From Candidatus Nanopelagicus limnes (GTDB lineage Bacteria > Actinomycetota > Actinomycetes > Nanopelagicales > Nanopelagicaceae): a stretch of 64,000 nucleotides of DNA. The stretch spans positions 124,001 through 188,000 of the forward strand of contig NZ_CP016768.2 in assembly GCF_002287885.2 (NCBI RefSeq). The letters run 5' to 3'. A program made the position numbers and the translations under genes. Shown here piece by piece: positions 35,656-44,232 of the stretch (the first letter of the stretch is position 1; every line of letters starts with the position of its first letter). The notes under the pieces were generated by a model. That model ran no database searches, was not told the DNA's origin, and saw only the letters and a program-made list of their open reading frames with translations.

Positions 35656-36825
35656 ATGTCCATGTCAATTAATTCAGATATGCCCGCTTTATTTGGCGAG
35701 GAGTATCAAGCGCTTCGAGAAAGTATTAGTGCGCTAGCGCAAAAAAAGATTTTACCTTTCGCTCATGATGTTGATGAAAACTCAAGGTATCCGCAAGAGG
35801 CAGCAGATGCACTTCAAGCAGCAGGTCTTGCTGCTGCTCATGTGCCAGTTGAATTTGGCGGCCAAGGTGCGGACGCATTAGCTGCAGTAATAATTATCGA
35901 AGAGGTTGCAAGAGTTTGTGGCGCTTCGTCATTAATTCCAGCGGTTAACAAATTAGGTTCAGTTCCATTAATGATTGCTGGCAATAATGAACAAAAAAAG
36001 AAGTATTTAACTCAACTTGCAGCGGGCAAAGGGTTTTCTTATTGCCTATCTGAATCAGAAGCTGGTTCTGATGCTGCTGCAATGAAAACTAAGGCGGTAA
36101 AAGATGGGGATAGCTGGATAATTTCTGGCAGCAAGAAGTGGATTTCAAATGCTGGAGTTTCAGAGTTCTACACAGTCCTAGCTTCAACTGATGCTAGTAA
36201 AGGGGCTAAAGGAATTTCTGCATTCATTATTGAAAAATCTGATGCAGGTGTTTCATTTGGCGCACATGAAAAGAAGATGGGCTTTCGTGGATCACCAACC
36301 CGGGAAGTTTATTTCGACAATGTAAAGATTAATGATGATCGTCGTTTAGGTGAGATAGGAAGCGGCTTTTCATTAGCCATGAAAACTTTAGATCACACCA
36401 GAATTACAATTGCAGCCCAAGCACTAGGTATCGCACAAGGTGCATTTGATGTTGCTAAGAAATATGCCCACGAGCGCCAACAATTCGGTAAACCTATATT
36501 TGATTTTCAAGCTATCCAATTTATGTTGGCAGATATGGCAATGCAGATTGAAGCAGCTAGACAACTTACTTATGCTGCGGCGGTAAAGAGTGAGCGAGGA
36601 GAGAGTGATTTAACATTCTTCTCAGCTGCGAGTAAATGTTTTGCTACTGACGTGGCTATGAAGGTAACAACTGATGCCGTGCAAGTTCTTGGTGGCTATG
36701 GCTATGTAAGTGATTATCCAGTGGAGCGAATGATGCGCGATGCTAAGTTAACTCAAATTTATGAGGGTACAAATCAAATTCAACGAGTTGTAATGGCTAG
36801 AAATCTAGAGACTTTAACTAATTAA
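35656..36825 (+). CDS. Acyl-CoA dehydrogenase
   Basis: FAD enzyme (389 aa) that introduces the 2,3-double bond into acyl-CoA, passing electrons to ETF. The catalytic base is Glu370 in YEGTNQIQR, the position used by short/branched-chain and medium-chain enzymes. FAD and substrate motifs are visible: YCLSESEAGSDAA, WISNAG, and FGKPIFDFQAIQF. The C-terminal domain has QVLGGYGY. A short-chain or branched-chain substrate is likely but not resolved. ATG 35656, with a second in-frame ATG at 35662. Its 3' end overlaps the convergent folate gene by 4 bases. Confidence 0.93.
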   Translation: MSMSINSDMPALFGEEYQALRESISALAQKKILPFAHDVDENSRYPQEAADALQAAGLAAAHVPVEFGGQGADALAAVIIIEEVARVCGASSLIPAVNKLGSVPLMIAGNNEQKKKYLTQLAAGKGFSYCLSESEAGSDAAAMKTKAVKDGDSWIISGSKKWISNAGVSEFYTVLASTDASKGAKGISAFIIEKSDAGVSFGAHEKKMGFRGSPTREVYFDNVKINDDRRLGEIGSGFSLAMKTLDHTRITIAAQALGIAQGAFDVAKKYAHERQQFGKPIFDFQAIQFMLADMAMQIEAARQLTYAAAVKSERGESDLTFFSAASKCFATDVAMKVTTDAVQVLGGYGYVSDYPVERMMRDAKLTQIYEGTNQIQRVVMARNLETLTN

Positions 36826-37364
36826 AATCTGACAATAATCTCTGGGGTAGCAGCTGCTTTAATTTTCTGATCATGCGGCTCAACTGGCAATAATTCACTA
36901 GTTAATTCACCGCGATGCAGCAGCGCGATACTCCAAGCATTGCTGCGGGCTAGCACTCGATCGTATGAGCCACCACCTTGTCCTAAGCGATTTCCAGTTC
37001 GGTCAACATGTAAGGCCGGCAGAATAATTAGATCTAGTTCAATATCTTTAGCAGCTTCACCAACTGGCTCAAGAGTTTTGTCAGAGTTTTTTAACTTACT
37101 TTTATCACCATCCCAAGCGACCCATTCCAAATCATTATCTTTAAGCAGTCTTGGCAGATAAAGTGTTTTGCCTGATGAAATAATTCTTTGATTTATATCA
37201 CTAGTTTCTGGTTCAAAATCATATGAAATGTATGAGCCAATCTTTGAAACATCTTTAAATTCATTTGCTGAGAGAATATGTAGCCAGCTTTCACTGATAA
37301 ATCTGTCCGCACGTTCTTTACGGTATTGCTTTCGAAGCGCAGATTTATTCTCGCTATTAACCAT
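36822..37364 (-). CDS. 5-formyltetrahydrofolate cyclo-ligase
   Basis: Converts 5-formyl-THF to 5,10-methenyl-THF with ATP (180 aa). N-terminal basic ALRKQYRKERAD and the family signature GNRLGQGGGSYDR near residue 122 are present; LILPALHVDR precedes it. It begins the block shared with Mycobacterium (Rv0992c), where galU and moeA follow on the opposite strand. Here galU is absent and the MoeA-like gene begins 45 bases away. Confidence 0.93.
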   Translation of the reverse strand: MVNSENKSALRKQYRKERADRFISESWLHILSANEFKDVSKIGSYISYDFEPETSDINQRIISSGKTLYLPRLLKDNDLEWVAWDGDKSKLKNSDKTLEPVGEAAKDIELDLIILPALHVDRTGNRLGQGGGSYDRVLARSNAWSIALLHRGELTSELLPVEPHDQKIKAAATPEIIVRF

Positions 37365-37408
37365 GCCCCTTACCTTAATTTATCGCTCGGGCAAAGTAGG
37401 GTTTAGGT

Positions 37409-38308
37409 ATGGATGAATTACTTTCTGTCGCTTCAATGCAGGAGCAATTGCTCAATTTGAGCAATCCACTGGCGGCATTAGACCTTCCACTGCTTGATGC
37501 GCATGGGGCGAGTTTGGCTAGTGATCTATTGGTGGATGAGAAACTTGTAATCAAAAGTGGCCAACGAATTGATTCAACTCAGATCGCACTGGCAGCATCC
37601 CTTGGCTTAGATAGATTGCCATGTCGACCACAGCCACGAGTAGTAATAATTAGCGCCGGTGATGATCTAGTTGAACCAGGCAGCAAATTAGCTGATGATG
37701 AAGATGAATATGAGAGTAACTCCTGGTTTTTGACTACCTTTGTACGTGAAGCAGGGGCTCATGCATTTAGAGTGCACACAATTCCTGAAACACAAGAGCA
37801 ACTTAAGTTGATCGTTGAAGATCAATTAGTTAGAGCTGATTTAATTGTAATTAGCGGTGAATCTAAAGATGAATCATTTGATTTAATAACATCGGTTTTA
37901 TCTAACCTGGGTGAAATAAAAATAGTAACTCCTAATCTTGCAGAAAGCAGTAAGCACAGTTACGGCGTAATTGGCCCAGATAAGACACCGGTAGTGGTCC
38001 TACCGGGAGATCCAATTGGTAATTATCTTTCAGCAGAACTTTTCATACGCCCAATGATTATTAAAATGTTAACTGGGGTTATATCCGACCGAAAAAGTAA
38101 AAAAGTTAAGTTAAGTAAAGCTTTAACATCTGAAGTAGGCAAGGTGCAATTCTTAAGAGGCTTCCTAAATGAAGATGGTCAAGTATCAGCACTGGCTGAT
38201 CAAGACTCACTTATTACCTTATCTATAGCAAATTGTTTAATTGAGATAAATGAGAAGAGTGAGAAGTTAAGCGCCGGTGATCAAGTAAACATTCTGATGA
38301 TTAATTAG
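37409..38308 (+). CDS. glp: Degenerate MoeA-like protein (gephyrin-like Glp)
   Basis: 299 aa, about 100 residues shorter than MoeA. An N-terminal MoeA-like segment (residues 1-45) runs directly into SGQRIDSTQIALAASLGL, so the domain that carries the SAMDGYA motif is absent. The molybdotransferase domain is present (VVIISAGDDLVEPGSKL at 78-94, VVVLPGDPIGNYLSAELFIRP at 195-214), but the usual SGGVSxG motif is SGESKDESFD (149-158) and the QPGKP motif is NLAESS (176-181). Domain IV follows. In Corynebacterium a MoeA relative, Glp, acts with receptor GlpR and FtsZ in cell division; the GlpR gene lies two genes downstream. A division role, not molybdopterin insertion, is inferred. ATG 37409. Confidence 0.78.
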   Translation: MDELLSVASMQEQLLNLSNPLAALDLPLLDAHGASLASDLLVDEKLVIKSGQRIDSTQIALAASLGLDRLPCRPQPRVVIISAGDDLVEPGSKLADDEDEYESNSWFLTTFVREAGAHAFRVHTIPETQEQLKLIVEDQLVRADLIVISGESKDESFDLITSVLSNLGEIKIVTPNLAESSKHSYGVIGPDKTPVVVLPGDPIGNYLSAELFIRPMIIKMLTGVISDRKSKKVKLSKALTSEVGKVQFLRGFLNEDGQVSALADQDSLITLSIANCLIEINEKSEKLSAGDQVNILMIN

Positions 38309-38314
38309 GAAAAT

Positions 38315-38875
38315 TTGAAGAAATTAACAGACCATGAAATAACTCTTAAACCGATTCGGTTTAGAGATAAAGCTGCATGGGATGCGGTTCGAGCAGTGAA
38401 TAGAGATTGGTTATCACCATGGGAGGCAACTAGACCTCATATCGATAGCAATACGCCACTACCTTCTTATTACGGAATGGTGCTGCAATTAAATAAGGAA
38501 ATAAGAGCACTCAGATCGATTTCATTAGGAATATGGCTTAAAGAAAATAAAAGTGAAGTATTAATCGGACAGATCACATTGGGTGGAATTATTTTTGGAG
38601 CAATGCGAGGTGCTCATATTGGCTACTGGATTGATCAAAGATTTGCCAGCCGTGGGTATACAACTAGGGCAGTAAAACTCTTAACTAAATTTGGTTTTGA
38701 AACATTAAAGCTGCATCGGATTGAAATCAATCTGCGCCCTGAGAATGAGGCTTCAAAAAAGGTTGCAATAAAGGCTGGCTTTGAATTGGAAGGGGCACGT
38801 AATAACTACCTTCACATCGCAGGTGATTGGCGTAATCACATAACTTTTGTTAAGGAAAACCCAGAAATAAAATAA
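38315..38875 (+). CDS. rimJ: GNAT N-acetyltransferase, RimJ/RimL type
   Basis: 186 aa acetyl-CoA-dependent acetyltransferase of the RimJ/RimL group, which acetylate ribosomal protein N-termini, though other substrates are possible. Family features are ITLKPIRFRDKAAWDAVRAVN at the start, GYWIDQRFASRGYTTRA around residue 108 (acetyl-CoA loop Q/R-x-x-G-x-G/A region), and RIEINLRPENEASKKVAIKAGF. The start is TTG 38315 with AGGA six bases upstream. Lies between the Glp and GlpR genes, as rimJ does in Mycobacterium (Rv0995). Confidence 0.88.
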   Translation: MKKLTDHEITLKPIRFRDKAAWDAVRAVNRDWLSPWEATRPHIDSNTPLPSYYGMVLQLNKEIRALRSISLGIWLKENKSEVLIGQITLGGIIFGAMRGAHIGYWIDQRFASRGYTTRAVKLLTKFGFETLKLHRIEINLRPENEASKKVAIKAGFELEGARNNYLHIAGDWRNHITFVKENPEIK

Positions 38876-38942
38876 AAGATAGTAAAGACATACCTACCTA
38901 TTTCCCCTTAAATCTATCCTTCAACATTTATTGTTGTGCTTT

Positions 38943-39665
38943 ATGGGTTCGGGTTTTATCTATTTAATCATCATCGCCATGTGGGCTGCCTACTTCTTGC
39001 CGCAATGGTTGAGTAAGCATGAAGATAATTCAGGGCGAGCGATTGAAAGATATAAAAATGCGATGCTGGTAGTGGCAGAAAATAATCCAAATATAAAAAC
39101 TGAACCAAGGTTGGAAGATAAAACTAAGGTATTTTTACAACGTCGATTAATTTTTGGCTCACTTATCTCACTCACTTTTCTCTCACTAATTTGCGCAGGT
39201 GTTGGATTCTTAGATTTCACAACCACTTTAATTCCAGGTACTGCTTTACTAATTTATTTAGTTAATGTTAGAAAACAAGTTGTCGCGTCACAGTTAAAGA
39301 TTAGAAGATTAAAAGCATTAGAAAAGATCACGAATAGTAAGATTCCAACAACTTTGATTCCAGAAAAAGTAGAAGAAAAAAGCAACCATGAGCATTGGGT
39401 TCCATTTGCCGATCGAACCGAGATCACCGGCGTAGTTGTTGTCCCTAAGGATCGCAAAGGTTGGCAGCCAACTAAATTACCAAGACCTGTTTACACCACC
39501 GCGGCAAAGGCAGTTCCAAGTAAGCGAATAATTGATTTAACTTCAACTGGACAGTGGAGCGCTGATCAAGAGCGCATCAAAGCACTTTCTGGCAGAGATG
39601 ATGATTTCTTTGATCAAGCAATGGTTACTGATTTAACCCAGGAAGATAAAGCGGTAAACGAGTAA
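38943..39665 (+). CDS. glpR: GlpR-type membrane receptor of the gephyrin-like protein
   Basis: 240 aa. An N-terminal membrane helix (GFIYLIIIAMWAAYFLPQWLS), then HEDNSGRAIERYKNAMLVVA, two more adjacent helices (RRLIFGSLISLTFLSLICAG and TTTLIPGTALLIYLVN) and a basic/acidic cytoplasmic tail of about 110 residues. The N-terminus and WLSKHED-like segment match the actinobacterial GlpR family (Rv0996 in Mycobacterium). In Corynebacterium GlpR anchors Glp and FtsZ at the membrane. I prefer ATG 38943 to the upstream TTGs at 38931/38934 because no ribosome-binding site precedes them; none precedes the ATG either. Confidence 0.8.
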   Translation: MGSGFIYLIIIAMWAAYFLPQWLSKHEDNSGRAIERYKNAMLVVAENNPNIKTEPRLEDKTKVFLQRRLIFGSLISLTFLSLICAGVGFLDFTTTLIPGTALLIYLVNVRKQVVASQLKIRRLKALEKITNSKIPTTLIPEKVEEKSNHEHWVPFADRTEITGVVVVPKDRKGWQPTKLPRPVYTTAAKAVPSKRIIDLTSTGQWSADQERIKALSGRDDDFFDQAMVTDLTQEDKAVNE

Positions 39666-40913
39666 TTAGATCCAGCTAGGCAGCCACATTCTGGCTAACC
39701 AATCCACATATGGGATGTTAATTCCTATAAAAATTGGCAGAAAGTAAATGAAATTAACACCCACAGTAATTACAAATCCATATATTAATTTGCGATTTAT
39801 CTGATTATTTAGCGCCCAGTTAAATACATTAATCAGAGCTAGAACAATGAATGGAAAGATTGCAATCGCATAAAAATAGAATGTGGTTCTATTTTGGATG
39901 AAAAACCAAGGTAAATAGGTGCCAGCAATTCCAGCAAGAATAAAGGCTGAAACTCGATCCTTGTTTGCGATGAATAATCCAACTGTTATTGCAATTGCAA
40001 AGATTCCCGCCCACCACAAAATTGGGGTGCCAATTGCCAAGATCTCTTGTGAGCATGATTGCGCTCCGCAATTTTTAGGAGTTTCATAGTAAAAAGATGT
40101 TGGTCTGCCCAGCACCAGCCAACTCCAAGGATTTGCCGCGTAGGTATGTTGTTCAGTTAAACCCCGGTGAAAATTCATTATCTCAACATGGTAATTCCAG
40201 AGCGAGGAAAAAAAGTTTGACCCAGAATCTCTTGCCCAACCTTTTGAGCTAATGATCCATCCACTCCAAGACAGTAAGTAGATACCCAGAGGCGTTAATA
40301 CAAATTGGCTAAACCTCTTGCCCCAGGTAGCAAAATTAGCACCACCGATATTTACTGTTAGCAAGATTAAAAAAGGTATTACAAATACTGCGCTCCACTT
40401 GGTCGCAGCTGCAAGGCCAATTACTACTCCACTTAACCAAAGATCATTCCTAAGAATTAGATAAAAGGTGAGCAGTATAAAAAACATTAAGAAAATATCA
40501 AGCAGAGCCACTCTAGACATAACAAGATGAAGTCCATCGAGTGCAAACAAGGCTGCTGCTATGTTGCTTAAGAATAAGGAGCTAAAAAGTCGTTGCACAA
40601 TTAAATAAATCAATAAGACAGAAGCACTACCAATTACTGCAGCGATTACTCGCCATCCAAATTCATTATTTCCAAAAAGCTTAATTCCAATACCAATCAA
40701 CCATTTTCCAAATGGTGGGTGAACAACAAATTCAGATTCTCCTTGTTCATTTAATTCAACTCCATCAGTAATGAGTGATGCCGCATTTTTTGCGTAGTAA
40801 ACCTCATCGAAAATGTAACCTTTTGGAAGATTCAACCGCCAAAGTCGAAGTGATAGCGCAAAGCCAATAATGATTGAGATCGGGGCTAAGTGGCGAAAAC
40901 GAGTAATACTCAC
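39666..40913 (-). CDS. pmt: Dolichyl/polyprenyl-phosphate-mannose protein mannosyltransferase
   Basis: GT39 GT-C glycosyltransferase, 415 aa, about 10 membrane helices. The catalytic acidic pair is Asp36-Glu37 in GYIFDEVYYA in the first external loop; VHPPFGKWL is the next conserved segment. The C-terminal part has TYLPWFFIQNRTTFYFYAI. It transfers mannose from polyprenyl-phosphomannose to exported proteins (Rv1002c in Mycobacterium). At 415 aa it is shorter than Rv1002c. Divergent from rsmI, with a 59-base shared gap; ends next to glpR. Confidence 0.92.
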   Translation of the reverse strand: MSITRFRHLAPISIIIGFALSLRLWRLNLPKGYIFDEVYYAKNAASLITDGVELNEQGESEFVVHPPFGKWLIGIGIKLFGNNEFGWRVIAAVIGSASVLLIYLIVQRLFSSLFLSNIAAALFALDGLHLVMSRVALLDIFLMFFILLTFYLILRNDLWLSGVVIGLAAATKWSAVFVIPFLILLTVNIGGANFATWGKRFSQFVLTPLGIYLLSWSGWIISSKGWARDSGSNFFSSLWNYHVEIMNFHRGLTEQHTYAANPWSWLVLGRPTSFYYETPKNCGAQSCSQEILAIGTPILWWAGIFAIAITVGLFIANKDRVSAFILAGIAGTYLPWFFIQNRTTFYFYAIAIFPFIVLALINVFNWALNNQINRKLIYGFVITVGVNFIYFLPIFIGINIPYVDWLARMWLPSWI

Positions 40914-40972
40914 AGGGTCAGCCTAAGACCTGAGCGAACAACAGCAATGAAATAACCTGAGAGAATTAGCAG

Positions 40973-41815
40973 ATGTTAATCCTGGCCTGCTTACCAATCG
41001 GTGATGCTCGTGATGCCTCTGCGCATTTAATTGAGGCAATTGGGCAAGTGCAGTATGTAGCTGCTGAGGATTCACGAAAGTTTGCCAGACTTTGCCAAGA
41101 GTTAAATATTAAGCACCATGCAAAGGTGATTTCATTTTTTGAAGGAAATGAAAGTGAAAAAATTGATGAGTTAACTACTCTTCTAAAGTCGCAAAAAGAT
41201 ATCTTGGTTGCTACCGATGCTGGCGCCCCTGGTATTTCAGATCCAGGTTACCGATTAATCAGAGCAGCACTTCAAGCAGATGTAAAAATTAAAGTATTGC
41301 CTGGGCCAAGTGCGGTAACAACTGCATTACTACTTTCTGGCTTACCAACTGATCGTTTTTGTTTTGAAGGCTTTCCACCTCGCACTCAAGGTGCCAGGGA
41401 AAAATGGTTTAAGGATCTAGCGCAAGAAGAGCGCACCATTATTTTCTTTGAGGCTCCACATCGAATTGTTGAATCACTTACTGATGCCGCGACTGGATTT
41501 GGATTGGATCGAAATGGTGCTATTTGTCGAGAGATGAGTAAGCATTATGAAGAAGTAGTTCGTGGAACTCTGGCTGAACTTATTGAATGGGCAAAATCAA
41601 AAGATGTTTTAGGGGAATTAACAATTGTGATCGAAGGCTTTGATCCTGGAAGTAGAGAGTTTGATCAAGCAGATTTAATTCAATTGGTGTTAAACCTGGA
41701 GGCAAATGGTGAAGGCCGCAAAGAGGCAATAGCACTAATTGCAAAAGAAACTGGAGTTTCTAAGCGGGTTGTATTTGATGCCATGGTTGCCGCCAAGAGT
41801 GGCGATAAGATCTGA
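40973..41815 (+). CDS. rsmI: 16S rRNA (cytidine-1402-2'-O)-methyltransferase
   Basis: 280 aa SAM-dependent tetrapyrrole-methylase-fold enzyme modifying C1402 in the ribosomal P site. Motifs: CLPIGDARDASAHLIE opening (usual TPIGN..D is CLPIGD here), EDSR, TDAGAPGISDPGYRL, LPGPSAVTTAL and FFEAPHRI. The N-terminus is about ten residues shorter than in E. coli. ATG at 40973. Three bases separate it from metG, and the strand stays plus through tatD and ksgA. Confidence 0.93.
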   Translation: MLILACLPIGDARDASAHLIEAIGQVQYVAAEDSRKFARLCQELNIKHHAKVISFFEGNESEKIDELTTLLKSQKDILVATDAGAPGISDPGYRLIRAALQADVKIKVLPGPSAVTTALLLSGLPTDRFCFEGFPPRTQGAREKWFKDLAQEERTIIFFEAPHRIVESLTDAATGFGLDRNGAICREMSKHYEEVVRGTLAELIEWAKSKDVLGELTIVIEGFDPGSREFDQADLIQLVLNLEANGEGRKEAIALIAKETGVSKRVVFDAMVAAKSGDKI

Positions 41816-41817
41816 TC

Positions 41818-43374
41818 ATGGCCGAAAAATCTTTTTATTTAACTACGCCCATTTACTATGTGAATGACGCGCCCCATATTGGCCATGCTTACACAACTGT
41901 TGCTGGTGATGTTTTAACCCGTTGGCATCGCCAACGTGGTGAGTCAGTTTGGTTTCTTACCGGTACTGATGAACATGGCCAAAAAGTATTAAATACTGCG
42001 CAAGCAAATAACACATCACCTCAGGATTGGTGTGACAAATTAGTAGATTCTGCATGGAAGCCAGTTTGGAAAGATTTAAATATTGCCAATGATGATTTCA
42101 TTAGAACCACAGAGGATCGACACAGCATTCGAGTCCAAAAATTCCTCCAAGGCTTAAAAGATTCAGGACACATTTATGCCGGAAAGTTTGAAGGCCCATA
42201 TTGCATTGGTTGCGAAGAGTTTAAGTTGCCTGGTGATTTAGATGAAGGTAAGTGCAAGATCCACTCCAAGCCAGTTGAAATGTTAAGTGAAGATAATTGG
42301 TTCTTTAAATTATCAGCCTTCAAACAACCATTACTTGATTACTACAAATCAAACCCAGATGCATGCCAGCCAGAAAGTGCTCGTAATGAGGTTATTTCAT
42401 TTTTAGAAGGTGAAGTTAGGGATCTTTCAATCTCAAGATCCACCTTTGATTGGGGAATACCAGTTCCATGGGATACCAAGCAGGTTATCTATGTTTGGTT
42501 TGACGCGTTATTAAATTATGCAACAGCTGTTGGATTAGGTGATGAGGCATCTAGTGATGGTGGAAAGAAGTTTGCTAAAACTTGGCCAGCTGATGTGCAC
42601 CTAGTTGGTAAAGATATTTTGCGCTTTCACGCAATTATCTGGCCAGCAATGTTGATGGCAGCAGGGGTAGCAGTCCCTAAGAAAATATTTGCTCACGGCT
42701 GGTTGCTAGTTGGTGGTGAGAAAATGTCTAAGAGTAAGTTAACCGGCATTGCCCCATCTGATATCACAAAAGATTTTGGAGTAGATGCTTTTAGATACTA
42801 CTTTTTAAAAGCTATTCCATTTGGCAGCGATGGCTCATTTTCTTGGGAGGATATGGCAGCTAGATACACCAGTGAATTAGCAAATGATTTTGGCAATTTA
42901 GCTTCTAGATTAATAGCAATGATTGAAAAGTATTGCGAAGGAAAAATTCCAAGTATCGCTAAAGATGAATCACTCGCTGCCTTGTTAGATCAAAGTGTAA
43001 AGAGTGCTGATGAAGCAATTTGCGCACTTGATTTTCAAGGCGGCATAAATACAATTATGGATTTTTGTAAGAGAGTAAATGGATATGTAACTGAGAAAGA
43101 GCCATGGGTAGTGGCAAAGGATTCATCTAGAAAGTCTGAGCTTGATGGGATTTTATATAACACCGCTGAATCACTTCGCGCATTAGCTGTATTACTTCAT
43201 CCAGTAATGCCTGAGGTAACGGAAAAACTCTGGCAATCACTGGGCGCTCAATCTTCACTTGGCGACCTTGGTAAGCAACAAATAAGTAAGGTAGCAAACT
43301 GGGGACAATTACCAGCCGGAAGTGTTGTAACAAAAACTGATGTGCTATTTCCAAGATTAGAAGAGGTTAAGTAA
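41818..43374 (+). CDS. metG: Methionyl-tRNA synthetase
   Basis: Charges tRNA-Met (518 aa). HIGH appears as PHIGHAY (residues 19-25), and KMSKS at 302-306 (EKMSKSKL). The connective domain has CIGCEEF and CKIH, suggesting a partial single-zinc type in the MetRS family. The C-terminal anticodon-binding helices follow, with no C-terminal tRNA-binding module, as in other actinobacteria. ATG 41818, coupled to rsmI. Confidence 0.96.
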   Translation: MAEKSFYLTTPIYYVNDAPHIGHAYTTVAGDVLTRWHRQRGESVWFLTGTDEHGQKVLNTAQANNTSPQDWCDKLVDSAWKPVWKDLNIANDDFIRTTEDRHSIRVQKFLQGLKDSGHIYAGKFEGPYCIGCEEFKLPGDLDEGKCKIHSKPVEMLSEDNWFFKLSAFKQPLLDYYKSNPDACQPESARNEVISFLEGEVRDLSISRSTFDWGIPVPWDTKQVIYVWFDALLNYATAVGLGDEASSDGGKKFAKTWPADVHLVGKDILRFHAIIWPAMLMAAGVAVPKKIFAHGWLLVGGEKMSKSKLTGIAPSDITKDFGVDAFRYYFLKAIPFGSDGSFSWEDMAARYTSELANDFGNLASRLIAMIEKYCEGKIPSIAKDESLAALLDQSVKSADEAICALDFQGGINTIMDFCKRVNGYVTEKEPWVVAKDSSRKSELDGILYNTAESLRALAVLLHPVMPEVTEKLWQSLGAQSSLGDLGKQQISKVANWGQLPAGSVVTKTDVLFPRLEEVK

Positions 43375-43377
43375 TTT

Positions 43378-44232
43378 ATGGCAGATCGTCATAACCGCGA
43401 TCTTGATCGAAAGCCTGGACCACTTCCAGAACCAATCAAAACCAAGACAGTTGATTCACATGCTCACCTGGAATTAATCCACAACAGTGAGCCAGATTCA
43501 CCTTTAATTAAACAAACTTTAGATGAAGCCGCATCAGTTGGAATCGATCGAGTAGTTCAAGTTGGTTACTCCGCCGAGCAATCAATTTGGTCAGTCAAAT
43601 GTGCTGAAAGTTTCATAGGCCAAGTTGTAGCCGCCGTTGCATTGCATCCAAATGAAGCACCAGTTGTTGATGACTTAGAAAAAGATTTAAAAATTATTGA
43701 AGAGTTAGCATCAAACCCAAGAGTTAGAGCAATAGGTGAGACTGGCCTAGATTTCTTTAGAACACCGGAGGAGTTAAGAGATAAACAAAAGTACTCTTTC
43801 GCTCGTCATATAAAGATGGCTAAGGATCACAATAAAGCATTAGTAATTCATGATCGTGACTCACATCGTGCGGTATTAGATTTATTAATCCAAGAGGGAG
43901 CTCCTGATAAGACTATTTTTCACTGCTACTCAGGGGATGCCCAAATGGCAAAAGAGTGCATTGCTAATAATTACATTCTTTCCTTCGCTGGAACATTAAC
44001 CTTTAAGAACGCACCAGAGTTGCGTGAGGCAGTGGTACTCGTCCCAGTTGAACAGTTATTAGTTGAGACTGATTCACCATTTTTAGCACCGATGCCAAAT
44101 CGAGGTTCATTAAATACACCAGCCCAGATTCCAAATACTTTGCGCGTGATGGCAGATCTAAGGGGTGAATCAGTGGATTACTTAGCTGGTGCGATCTCTG
44201 AAAATGCTGAACGTATTTTCGGAAAGTTTTAA
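43378..44232 (+). CDS. tatD: TatD-family metal-dependent hydrolase
   Basis: 284 aa TIM-barrel nuclease. Metal ligands: DSHAH (His28, His30), ALHPNEA, IGETGLDFF, VIHDRDSH, HCYSG and ETDSPFLAP. It carries a 20-residue N-terminal extension (HNRDLDRKPGPLPEPIK). TatD enzymes have 3'-5' exonuclease and apurinic site activities. It is followed immediately by ksgA with no spacer (TAA-ATG); in Mycobacterium rpfB lies between these two genes. Confidence 0.92.
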   Translation: MADRHNRDLDRKPGPLPEPIKTKTVDSHAHLELIHNSEPDSPLIKQTLDEAASVGIDRVVQVGYSAEQSIWSVKCAESFIGQVVAAVALHPNEAPVVDDLEKDLKIIEELASNPRVRAIGETGLDFFRTPEELRDKQKYSFARHIKMAKDHNKALVIHDRDSHRAVLDLLIQEGAPDKTIFHCYSGDAQMAKECIANNYILSFAGTLTFKNAPELREAVVLVPVEQLLVETDSPFLAPMPNRGSLNTPAQIPNTLRVMADLRGESVDYLAGAISENAERIFGKF

